NCBI RefSeq assembly: GCF_002999335.1
Contig: NW_020312347.1
Coordinates: forward strand, 1-64,000
DNA length: 64,000 nucleotides
Reading direction: 5' to 3'
Origin: Cyclospora cayetanensis
Lineage: Eukaryota > Apicomplexa > Conoidasida > Eucoccidiorida > Eimeriidae
This document shows, one piece after another, positions 35,891-47,500 of the stretch. The notes under the pieces were generated by a model. The model had not been told where the DNA came from. It ran no database searches and saw only the letters and a program-made list of their open reading frames with translations. Made by a program: the position numbers and the translations under genes. Numbering within the stretch: the first letter of the stretch is position 1; every line of letters begins with the position of its first letter.

Positions 35891-36573
35891 TCAAATCCTC
35901 CAGCTAGAGGACCCTTGAGAAAGTTCGTCATCAGAGCTTTCATGGTATCCACGGAACACGCCTTCCACGCTTGGAAATGCTTTGTCATCTTTCTTATCCG
36001 TGAGACTTTTCGCAGAGACACTACCACACAAGCATGAACAGGACGTTGCTGCTTCCGGAATCAATATGCGGCGCATGCGATTCGTATCATCCAAATCAGC
36101 CAGATCCCAGGGCGGTACCTGTCTAGTGGCTGCCTTCTGTACAGCAGGCATGCCTCGCAAAGTTGTTGATGCTTTGGGTATTACGAACTCTGCATTGCTC
36201 TCGTAGTAACCAAGTTCACGATCAGCTACTAGGTCTGGCGCAAACTGCACCTTCCGCTTATCAACCTTACGTCTTACGTTAGCAGACCTTGCTCCCACAA
36301 TCCCATCGCGAGCACTAGAGCACTTTTCCATTCGCCTCTGCAACGCCTCCGAGTGCTGGAGCTCTACCCACCATGCAGGCTGCGCCTCCTCTATGGGTGG
36401 CTCCTGGAAACATTCACACAATACATGGCGTGTGTGGACGGCTGAAAGCTATTCATGAGCATCTTAGCGCCTAATGGATATTATTGATGCTCTCACTATG
36501 CATTGTACGTTGACAAGGAGTGGTGTCTTACCGTGCACACTCCAAACCATCTAACAATAGTAAGTGGGTCCAT
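35891..36573 (-). CDS. Unrecognised protein with KVQF motif, 2 exons
   Basis: Exon 1 (36573-36532, possibly longer) ends at a GTAAGA donor, and exon 2 (36403-35891) follows a TTTCCAG acceptor, both in phase 0, giving about 184 residues. Exon 2 reads PPIEEAQPAWWVELQHSEAL, then a basic stretch with KVDKRKVQFAPD, then many charged residues, and ends SSDDELSQGSSSWRI. KVQF fits the RVxF consensus for docking to protein phosphatase 1, and the acidic serine run near the end looks like casein-kinase-2 substrate. No folded domain is recognised and the protein is probably largely disordered. The frame of exon 1 is open upstream to about 36672 behind a CTTCAAG that could be an acceptor, so the gene may have further 5' exons; 36573 is only the first in-frame ATG. 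Confidence 0.55.
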
Positions 36574-39500
36574 TTTATCAATCAAACATTCCCCCTTAAA
36601 AAGGGATGAATGCTGATGCTGAAGCTGGCAAATAAGCTCATCATGACAAAACTGGGGATTATTCACGCCCTTGAAGATCACGATTCATTGGCCCTATCGC
36701 TGCTGCACAACAGCACCATATCCCCTTGAAGAGCACCTGAGGTGCAAAAACGAAGAATAGTAGAAATACTCCTTGCAAGAAGTATGGCACAGCTTTTACT
36801 TTTAGTTGCCCCCAGCAATAGCCATGGTGCTGCTTCTATAATGCGTTATGGCAATGCGCTCTCTAATGGATGCGTTATAGTTGTCTACCAGATTCATGTA
36901 GTTCACGAAATACCCATTGCCTTCCTGTGAGTAAATCGTCCTTACACCTTTAGAACAGCTTTAATCCTCCACAGAGCCTTCAGTGTGGAATACATCAGGT
37001 TATTTCCGTCTTCTCACTCAATGCTCCTGTGATCAATGGACATGTTTGGGCGTGCGCAACGCACTGTTGAGTGTTTTTACTGATGCTGCACCCGTCACGC
37101 GCATTGGCTTCGTTAGGTTCCTTCCTGTTCGGAATTGACAGAGAAACAGATTTTACATAGTCCGGCCACGAGGGTTGCCACAAAATGAAGCGCAAAAGCC
37201 GCACGGATGCGGTAGCTGGGCGCTTGATATGGCCGGTGTCCACTGCCTGCTCCGTAATTTCAATTACCTGATCATACAGCGTTCTATATCCATCGACTAT
37301 ATTAACTTAATTCTAAAATGAATGACGCAAACCCGAAAACGCTGACTAGGTTGCAGCTGCTGGCCCCTCCTAATCGGCTCGCGAGTCGTGGGGCCCTTCG
37401 TATCGTGAACCGGGCCAGCAGAAAAAAGTAGGTCAAACTTCAAGTACCTGCACTTTGCACTTCAATTATGTATGATTATTTTGTTTGCTGAGTGGTTCTT
37501 TGTGCGGCACGGAGTCACGCTTTCTTTTTCGTGATACAACAATGGAAAGCCTGAAGCAACACGCGCAACACATTACCCAAGCAAGCCATCACCAGGCTGC
37601 AATAATGTAGCTCTGTCTTGCTATGAGGATGGGGCGCTGTTAGTTTATCAATCTTAAAGACACCAAAAACGCAGTGTGCTGCATGAGAGCGCACAGCTAT
37701 CGGCCGGCAATCCCTACCGCACTACTTCTTTTGTGCTTTAAAATTAGTGAATAAATGATACTTTGGGTGGGCCGTTTGTATATCATCTATGTTCCTACTA
37801 GGAATTTGCTCAATACGAAAAGCATTACAGTTTTGTGCTAGTGCGCCTTTTGCAATGGGCACGTAGCTGTGAGTGCTCGGAGTGCATCGAGGTTGCGCCA
37901 ACATGCTCCCTATCATTCCCTCTTCTTTGAAGCTGGAGCCCAGAGACGTTTAGGCCGAGGGTAGTTTATAGGGGTTTGGGGAAGTGCTCGTATTTTTCAA
38001 GGTTTTGAGCTGGGTTTGTTGTTGACTGCCGTGAGTTATTCTCTGCAATCATGACTTCAACTGAAAGCCCCATAGTTAACTGTACTTTTGTCTCCTTTTG
38101 CTCGTCTCTATCACTGCACAAGAGGCCCCGTGTGAGCCTCCAAGAAATTCGATTCCAGCATCAAGCTGAATGGGCCGCGGAAGCTAATCGTCAATATAAA
38201 GCAACATACTGAATCTTGTTCTGCTTTTTAGGGGCAATTAGGGCGTACGCTGTGGCTCTAGATATTATGATATCAAGTTGTGCTTGTTCGTATGTAAACA
38301 AACTATTTCATTCTCCAGCATAGGCAGTGTAAGATATCCTGTGACGCTGCACCGAAAGTCTCTATGAGGAGACACTTTACTCCAGACTCCTTCAAACCTG
38401 GTAGATAATTATTTAGTTCTGCTTAAATTAGCTACCCCCTTTTCCGTGCAATGTGCGCTCCAGAGTTCCTGACAGTAGGAAAGTGGGCCAGCTAAGGTGC
38501 GCGTATCTGCATTTTCTAAGCAATCCTAGCATTCAAAACTGATTAGACCTAGCATCTGTCGAACACGCACACTACAGTACGTATCTTTTGATCGAGGAAA
38601 AAATGCTCCTCATCAAGTCAGAAGTACGAGCACACCAACCATGCCAAAAAGTATCTTAGTGTGTTATGTGTTACACTGGGAATGACTGGGGGATGCAGCG
38701 TTGTTTCTAAGAAAAAGTTGGAAGCTTGATATTGTTTTAGGGGCCGCCTGTTTCCCAGTCACGTTCCCTATGGAGCGCTGTACGGGAACATGTTGCAGTG
38801 CATGAGCACCAAAGCTATACAGTCAGCTAGTGTGCACCTCACATTCACCGTATCCATTGTGAATCACAAGTAGTGCTTTATCGAGTCACATACGGTGGAC
38901 ACCAGTGTTCTAATTTGATACCGTATGCGTAGCTTGCTGGGCTCCTTGGAACCTCTAAGAAGCGTGCGCAAGATCAGGAGAAAAGAACCCCATTTATGCA
39001 GCAAATCTCTACACAAATAAGCTTTGGCCCGCTGCTCAGACTGCATAATTACATGAAAGACCGAAGGGTATGTAGAAAGTTTTTGTTCTGCAAACTACTG
39101 CAGTATTTTTAGCTGCGCAGCACATCAATAGTTCTGCATGCCAAAATAAAAATCACCATTTGAATAAAGGGTGAAGAACAGGGGAGTATTTAGTTAGTAA
39201 TTAGCAGCACGCAATAGCATTCCTATGCATGTGCAGTTCTCGCAGGACAGTTTGCAGAAAACAGACAAAAAATGAGCGTTGGTTACCAAATATTCCATAC
39301 AGTTTATAAAAGAACCAACCGAATGGAGTCCGCTTTAACTTTATTTGAGCGCTATATATTTTGTTGGACACATTCCGTCAGAGCATGCAAGACGGCGGCC
39401 AGCTTGAGCTTGGGGCTGCGACAGCTGGATGTGCTGGAGCTACATGCATTGTTGCAACAAAATGTGGCCCATGCTGTGTATATAATTAGCCTAGCGCGCT

Positions 39501-40083
39501 GCTATCCCTATTGTCTGGTTTCTTTCTTGGCAAATCAAAGTTTCGTACAGAACAGTGTGACTGCAAGTCTGGCTATGTTGTCTTGCCGTCGGCTCGACCA
39601 TTTTATGGAAACTACCAAAAAGAACATACTATTCCTAAAATAGATTTGAGCGTGTCTACACCAGGCCGCATTAGAACAGCGGTTATTGGCGGTCCTGTCT
39701 CTTCGGTATGCGTATGACAGCAATGGTGGGGCACATTTTCACACCGAGTTTTTAGGCATAAGTCTAAGCATTCGAATAAAAGGGCAACAGACAGCCTAAG
39801 CCCGCTTCAGCTTAGCAGTACCCCTCCATTTGCAGTAACGCCACACTTTTCCGCAAGTAGCCGATTAATCCAGTGGAGAGCGAAGCCTTGCAGTTTGCCA
39901 TACTCGACCGCGAGAGTGTTACCTAGCTGGGATGTTAGAATGCACAGGGCCACAACTTCAAGTACAACTACAGCAGATATATCCTTATTGACTAACTACA
40001 GGCTTCTCAAACTGACACAATGCTAGTTTGATTGACCGAGACCACATGCCAAGAACACCCGATATCTTCTTGTGCCGTATGCC
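36574..40083. other. Long region without supported gene
   Basis: About 3.5 kb without a convincing exon. The left part may hold 5' exons of the minus-strand KVQF gene and the right part the promoter and any extra 5' exon of the dynein gene. An open frame at 39272-39643 has no family features. Confidence 0.45.
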
Positions 40084-43000
40084 ATGATACGTATGCAGCC
40101 GCGTGGGTGTGCGTGGTACCGCTTAACAGCTGAAGGAACACCAACTCCTCGATGGGGTCATTCAATGACCACTTGTGGCAATTGCTTCGTTCTTTACGGG
40201 GGAGTTGGGCCCGCGGAATCGGAGAATGGATGCTCCCCCCCGAAGGATGATATATATATGCTTACGCTAACCTCTGAAGCCCCTTATCCACGTCAGAGCC
40301 TCTCCTGAGCAATGAGTACCTAGTTAAAAGCCAAAAGATGTTCTGTTATTCCTATCACAGGCAGCCTACAGATCTAAGCACACAAAGTCAAAATCACAAC
40401 GTGCCAGCGCGTATACGTTTTACGGCGGAACCAATATGCACATTCGGAGAGGATACAAATAGATACTAGTTCCACCTAAGAGCAATGTTGTTTCCTGCTG
40501 CCTGTTCTTTTAGCTAGGCCATCATGGTGTAAAATGCAGCCGAGAGGGGCTGTGCAACCGCGTGGCCGGTGCTTCCACTCTGCTACAGCGATCGGCGTCA
40601 CTCGAATTTTGATTTGGGGAGGTTGCATTAATTACAATCCATTTCTCTGCACCAGTGAAGCCTGGTTTCTGGACATCAGTGAGTTTCAGGGCAGTCCCCC
40701 GAGGAGCAAACGAGCTTCGCACATTTCACAAATGTAAGAACCGAAAGCGCGAGTTAGTATGTAATCGTACATCATTCAAGTCACCTTCGAGGCACAGCTT
40801 GTACTACTTTCTTTTCTGTGCAGAAAACTGGACTTTCACGGCGATCCAGCCTACGTTCAACGGGAAAGCCACGGAAGTTCCAAAGGCACGCTAATTATTG
40901 CCCCGCCTCGAAATTCGTTGATATATTGGCGTGGATCAACTCACACGACTTAAGATGCTCCTAGATGAAGTAGCACCTTGCAAACTAATATATAAAACAA
41001 TAATTTGGTGGTTCACCGATGAACGTGCACCCTTGTTTGTCTAGCGCGTTTCCTCAGGGCGATCCACCTGATACAAATCACACGTAAGTGAAGAAAGTAT
41101 GATCAACTACTTGCACAGTTGTCCTCAGATATTAAGGAGCCATTGCTATCACAGCATCAATCCGAAATTATTGGTGTAAATGCAGAATTTGAAAAGTGTG
41201 ACTCCCATTGAGAATCAGTGCGGCCGTTCTGCACGAATTTTACGAAAAAGAAGGCGTTGAATGTACAACATAACGAATTAGGGTCTGTGATGTGTGTCTT
41301 AGGGCCTGGGACAGCCAGCAAACCACGTGAGCCTTTATCTGAGATATGCCAGACTACTGTACCACACCGAGTGCCTCCTCTGATTTTACTTTATTTCGTA
41401 CTGTGCCTGAGTGATGACAGGGATGCAGCAATTGCCGCAATCGTTGGAGCGCTTGATAAGGTAAACAACACATATTTACGGTCGCTTTATTTATATTTTG
41501 CACGTAGCCATCTAGACTCGGAGCAACTAAATAGGCAGTGGTTAGTCGTTGAGGGCTCAACTGATTAGTACGAAGTTCTGACCAAAGACCTTTTTGGATA
41601 CATACGAGAGGTGGCCTTGGCTCGTGGTTTTCAATAACTGTGTCAGGGGGAGCGCGCAAGTTTTCACTTTGCTCTACAACAGCTACTCAGTCTCGAACAG
41701 GCTGAGAAGAGACCTGAGGGTAATGAAACGGAAACTGTAAAATAGACTGCGAAGCTCGTGGTCTCATTCGCGTAGATACGTCATTTTGTGTGGTATAAGA
41801 CATGCCAAAGGTAAAAAGAAGAACAAGAACAACTGAGAGTTTGTGTATTATAAGCCCTGTGAGACACGGCACATGAGATGCTCTGGAGTTTGTGACAGCT
41901 TACGCAGGCCCACAAGAAGTACCTCTTGGGCGATACGGCCACACTGCATGCCTATGGAGCTCTTCCCCATCCCCAGAAGACACTGATTTCCCAAATGATG
42001 AAAATTCATCAACTCACGGGGCACAATTGATTATCTTTGGGGGATGTGGTGGGACAAAATATGAAAGAACTGCGCTGGCTGATGTGTGGTCCTTGGACTG
42101 CGAGACCTGGGCATGGCAGCAGCACATATACACAGGAACAGCGCCTGCTCCGCGGTAGGACTCCATAAGTGCTTAGTTGCTTGTACCAGATAATGGCTCT
42201 TCTCGAGAGTGCGAGGTCTCAAGCGGTGGAGCACATACTTCCCACGGCCTTCCTAATATCACAATTTTGCTATTTCGCAGGCAAGGGCATTCTGCAGTAG
42301 TAAAAGGCAACAAAATGTTTGTCTTTGGTGGTGAGGCCTTCAGCTCTGCTGTAATATAAGAGAGTATGGCATTTGCAGTGTTTTCAAGAAAAACGGCTCA
42401 TTTAGAACGTATCACAAGCACCATACACGTTTGTGTACAGGCTGGAGTAGTGAAGGCAATTACAACGATCTTTTTGCGTATGATTTGCGAAGCCGTGACT
42501 GGTCTGTCTACGCAGAGAGCTTCGCTACATTTGTTCTCTACAGCCCATAGAAATAAAAGGAATATGTATCCGTGATACTGCAATCCTACCCATAAAGCCT
42601 GCTGGTTTACCTATTTGGGCTTTCGGGCAAAGACTTAGTGCAGAATTAACTGGCATAAGTACAACAGTAGATACATTTCTGCGTTTGAGCCAAAGTTTAT
42701 GAGGACACACTGGAGAAAACCCTCCTTGTGCATTTGCCAATGCAGGTGTGAAATCGACGCTCCTTGGCCCGGTGGGGGTGCGCGCTGGAACATGTGTGGG
42801 TTGCTTGTTCATGCACGACCCAGCACAAAATTCTTTGTTTTTGGAGGCGCATCTGGCGAGACTTCAGAGCAGCCAAGGAGATTCCAGACAGGACTGTGCT
42901 CGGACATTGGTGTTTTGACTCTCGGAGAGCAGCTCAATTGGGACGTTGTGTCTACTATCTCTGCCGCAACAGCGGCTGCAGAGCACCGTGAAACCTTGGA

Positions 43001-44506
43001 AAAATCAGGAACCCTCAAGCGCAGAACGCATGGCAGCATTGAAAGTGCTGCACTTCAGGTTGCAGCACAGGCTGCCGACCTTCCTTCGCCACGAGAGGGT
43101 GCAACGATGGCATACTTTGCTGAGGACTCAACGCTGTTAATATTTGGTGGCTGGTGAGCTGCTGCAGGAAATGAACGCATGCGTGGGCATTGAAAGTTTT
43201 CTACATGTTGGCTTCAATACACTGTTTTCCGCCGGTGAGTTTTGACTGTTTCAATCAGGAGTGGAAAGTGGCTTGGCGATCTGTGGGCATGTTGCGTCTC
43301 CTCCGTCGTTGGGCCTCCATACGCAGTCCTAAGCGTATCTCCACCTTACGGCCCAGTTACAGGAGCAACTAAGATTAGTCTCAAAGGAGCAGGGTTTTCT
43401 CCAGGGGCCATATGTGTTCGCTTTTCTTGTAGCAACTTCTTTTTGGATGTTCCCGGTACCTTTGTGTCTTCAACAGAAATTCAGGCCGTAACGCCGAATG
43501 TTAAAACTACCTTTGGTGGGTTAGGCCACGCTCACCAGTTTTACAGCGGTATAACTTGCCTTTGCACCTCACCTATATATCAGGGTGACTGCAGAGCCTC
43601 TCAAAGGACTGTATGCCTCTTCCAGTCCACCGGGTTATTCATCCATATTCCTGCTAGGGCAGCTCGCACGCTCGCCAAAGCAACTTATGAAAAGCCCTAA
43701 TGCTCTCTTGGTTGAAACCTAGAGCACTTGCGATTTTCTCAGGGTTACGTGGATAATGCAAAAGATTTTTAATGACCTTTTCCTGTTTTTCAGGCCCGCG
43801 CACATGCGAGATTCGCGTGAAGATTGGCGGGAAAGACTTGACTTCTTCTTTATGTTCGTTTCAGTTCTTTGCGAATTCTTGTGCATCGTGTTGCCTTGCC
43901 GTGGGGCCTGGGCTCCTAAATGACGGAATTCCTGGTGTACCGACATCATTCTTCATCGAAGCCAGGAATGCACAAAATGAGAAGAGAACTACAGGAGGCG
44001 ACAAATTTATAGTAAAGGCGCTTGTTCTTCCAGAGGCAAGCTAGACCATCTTTAGACCTTCTGGGAGCCGGTACCAAAGCATCACAACTGTTACAACAGA
44101 TTCAACGCAAAATTCTATGTAATCAATCATGCTTGTTAACATGGCTGCTTGTGGGAGTGCTCAGCAGCCGTCGAGTCTCCAACAGGCTAGTGATGAGCCA
44201 ACAATAACTGACGCCCCTTCAGAAATTCCCTTACAGCTCCCCGTATGCGTAGACGACTACGAAAATGGCACGTATCTGGCTACTTATACTGCGCCTTTCC
44301 CGGGGAGGGTTTCTGTACAAATTCTTCTTGATTCACAAGATGGAACGCCAGTCCAGGACATTCGAGGATCACCATTTTTGGCCACATTCGTAGAAAAGCC
44401 ACGGCCCAGAGCAAACGAGTTCTCTGGGCCTACAGTTGCTGCGTTTGTTGCGAATGCCATGAGCCTTCTTGAGAAATTCTGCCTGCGCACGGAAGCAGGA
44501 CTCCAG
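40084..44506 (+). other. Dynein N-terminal block: kelch, IPT/TIG, filamin
   Basis: Exons: 40084-40291, 40514-40678, 40824 to about 40876, 41908-42154, 42281-42330, 42456-42501, 42746-43153, 43259-43515, 43794-44011, 44165-44506. Kelch blades show the R.GHS...GG pattern: RWGHSMTTC with [14 protein letters not shown] with [13 protein letters not shown] with IFGG; QGHSAVV with MFVFGG followed by NDLFAYDL; and a last blade with LLIFGGW. Exon 43259-43515 is an IPT/TIG domain ([20 protein letters not shown]). The next two exons are filamin-like, with FIEARNA and GGDKF, then [10 protein letters not shown] and GSPFLATF. These domains probably hold the heavy chain to its outer-arm partners rather than to the track. 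Blade 3 lacks its core (see findings). Donors GTCAGA (40292) and GTCTGT (42502) are weak. Confidence 0.8.
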
Positions 44507-47500
44507 GCAAGCAGCATGGAAATCCTTGCGTAGGGGAGGCATGAGCACTTAATACCTTGCATAAAGCCTTCCTATTTTACTAGGCTTAACCCCTTGAGAA
44601 CTATTGCAAACTGGTCTTAGCCGCTACACGTGCTCAGTGTCGCAGCTTTGATTTGAGAGTTTTCAGGTACTCGTGAAACCTGGTGACCGTCGCAGTCTAT
44701 TAGAGTCCAGACAGCATATTAAAAATGTTGAAATTTTCCAGAGTGAACATGACTTATATCTCGAAGTGCTCCACGTTGCTTTGGAAAAGTTACACGAGTT
44801 CGGTGCCAGCGTCGATTCGAGCAATAGGGCCCTAAGGAAAATACGCGAAAGACGAACTGCCTTGGAGTAGGTCAGCTGTACAGTGCGAATTCGATTCCAC
44901 TTTCTGCATATAGCCTGTTAAGCCTCGCTGACTTACCATGCTGTGGTAGTCTAGGGGCCATCCTAACCTATTTTACCGTTTTACTATTTTTCATGGTGAC
45001 AAAGATCCATTGCCGTTGATGTGCACAGGGCTTTAGCCCAGAACCGGAGGCAAGAACTGGCAGGGTTATTTGAAGAAGAAGCGGCTAAGACACGCAGAGC
45101 TATACAGGAACTAAACACATACGTGTGCTCCTTACAAGAGACACTGGCTGAGGAACGCTTCTACTCTTTCCAAACGCCGCCAGCGGAAGCAAGAAGTAGA
45201 ATCAAAGAAATTATGGAGCGGACTGGTGAAATGGTCCGAACGCTGGAGGTAACCTTACAGAGCACAGCAGACACTCTGGGCCGACACCCTTCACGCAAAT
45301 TCCATGCATACTAATGATGCCAATGATATATCCATAGAAAATTACTCACGCAATAAAATTTTTCTGGCAGATCTTCATAAACCTTACACAAAAAATCCTA
45401 TGCATTGCGAGCTGGCTGCAGGCATTGCAAGCCCCTGCATCTTCATTTGACTTTCCTGAGTTGCTCAATGAATCAAGAGAGAAACTTGTTTCCATGGAGA
45501 CAGAGCTACAAAATGTAACGCAGTTTTGGAACGTTGCAGAGTCCATGCTTCAGCAGATTGAAGGCTTCCGAGAACTTCGTTGGCAAGACGTTGATGGGGT
45601 TCAAATTGAGATAGCTATTAAAGCAATGCAAACGAACTTGCGCAAGAATGTAAAGGTCAGACCGTGAAATTTGCACCCGGTAAAGCACTATCGCCCGACC
45701 AAGGCAGATTTTCTGCTGAAGGGATATGGTGCTGCATACATTTACGAGTAATGAGTAAGTTGAAGCGCTGCGTAGCAAAATAAAAACCTTTGGAGATTTG
45801 TGCTTGCATGCTGTAGGTAGATAAAAAGAGCGACGCATACGTAGGGCTAGCGGCTGCCCTCAAAACTTGGGCTCAGATTGCACCCCTAATTACCGAGTTG
45901 CGTGGAGCCTACATGCGTGACCGTCATTGGAATGAGCTTCTTGAGCTTGCACGGAAATCTCTTCAAATATCTGCTGACACGCGGCTCGGCGAGATAGAAG
46001 GCTTGAATCTCCTTGCTTTGCAAGCGAGTGTTGAAGAGGTCTCTGACAAGGTGCGACACAAAATGCGACGAATGGTGTCAGCTTCAGTACCAGAGGGATG
46101 ATCTCTTCCACAGATCCCACAACAGCGCAATTTCCCTAGAGTAGATATTCTGTGATTAACACGGATAGCCAAAACCACGTGATTTGCTAATGGTATCCGT
46201 GGAGTACTCGTCCAGCTGTAAAAAGAGCACGTGCTGCTCAGGCAAAGCAAGAGGAGGCAATCGAAAAGAACTTGACCCTCCTTGCAAATACTTGGGAAAG
46301 TGCCTTGTTCGTACTCACGCCGGCTAGGCAGTCTAATGTTAGCCTACTCTCCCTTTCGGAGGAGTGCAGCGAAATGCTCGAGGAGCACCAGATGCTGGTT
46401 CAAAACATGATTGCCTCGAAGTGCGCATTGGCTTTACAGCATAGGCCTACTCGATCCGGGAGCTATACCGCTGATTAAATATCATCTCGTAGTCTAGAAT
46501 AAAGGCTATGTCATTTATTGTCTCAATACCTGTTGGGGTTTAAGTTTTGAGCCTAAGGGAGCTTGATAATAAGCACATAGTATATGCTTCCCTTATACGT
46601 GCACGCTGACGCTATGCAAATGTTGGGCCGGACTTTAATCAAACAACTCCGATTGCTAGTTGGCGCTGCGAGTTCCTTGCCACATTTGTATGTATGATGC
46701 CCAGATTCTTCGCAACTTTTGAGACTGAAGTGATACATTGGCAGAAGGTTCTTGCCACGGTCGGGGAGGTTACTCAACTAATGCGTGAGGTGCAAAGGTC
46801 TTGGACCTTTCTGGAAAACCTGTTTCTTCACTCTGAAGAAGTAAAACGGGAACTTCCGGAGGAAGCCAAACGTTTTGTCGCGCTGGACCTTAGCATGAAG
46901 CAGGTGTTACGGGAAGGAGCAGACAATTCAAAGGTTAAAGATTTCTGCGTCACGCCCGAAATTGCGAATCAGCTTGATGAACTCCAGAAACAGCTTTCGA
47001 TGTGCGAGAAAGCCCTAAACGAATTCATGGACTCGAAACGGAAAACATTTCCGCGCTTCTTCTTCGTCTCGTCAGTTGATCTGCTGGATATTCTTTCCCA
47101 CGGAAATGACCCTCCAGCCGTCATGGTGCATATGCCGAAGATTTTCCAAGCGATTCAGCAGTTCAACTGGAGGAACGCTCTACCGTCTGACAAGGATCAA
47201 GGTAGACCTGTTGCTATAGGAATTACCTCATGTGTTGGCAGTGAACAGCTTGCACTTCCTCAAGAAATGGCGTTCAGAGGAAAAGTCAGTCACACGGTTT
47301 CCGCATTCTGTTGTAGATAAGATATACCATGCACAACAGGCCTCTGCCTGGAGTCAGTACGATAGAATTGAGCTTGAGTGGTGCTCTACAGGTCGAGTGC
47401 TACCTGGACGACTGCATATCTATGATGCACTCAACAGTCCGCCACTATCTAAAGAAATCATTTGCTGCGCGTTTGACAGCCTCATCAAAAGTTGATTGGC

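Noticed and set aside
39272..39717. + strand frames just upstream of the dynein gene
   Set aside because: No kelch or dynein motif, and no donor in phase with the first kelch exon; kept as intergenic.
41400..41470. Possible exon reading [16 protein letters not shown] before a GTAAAC donor
   Set aside because: It lacks kelch features and its outgoing phase 0 does not fit the next exon, which needs phase 1.
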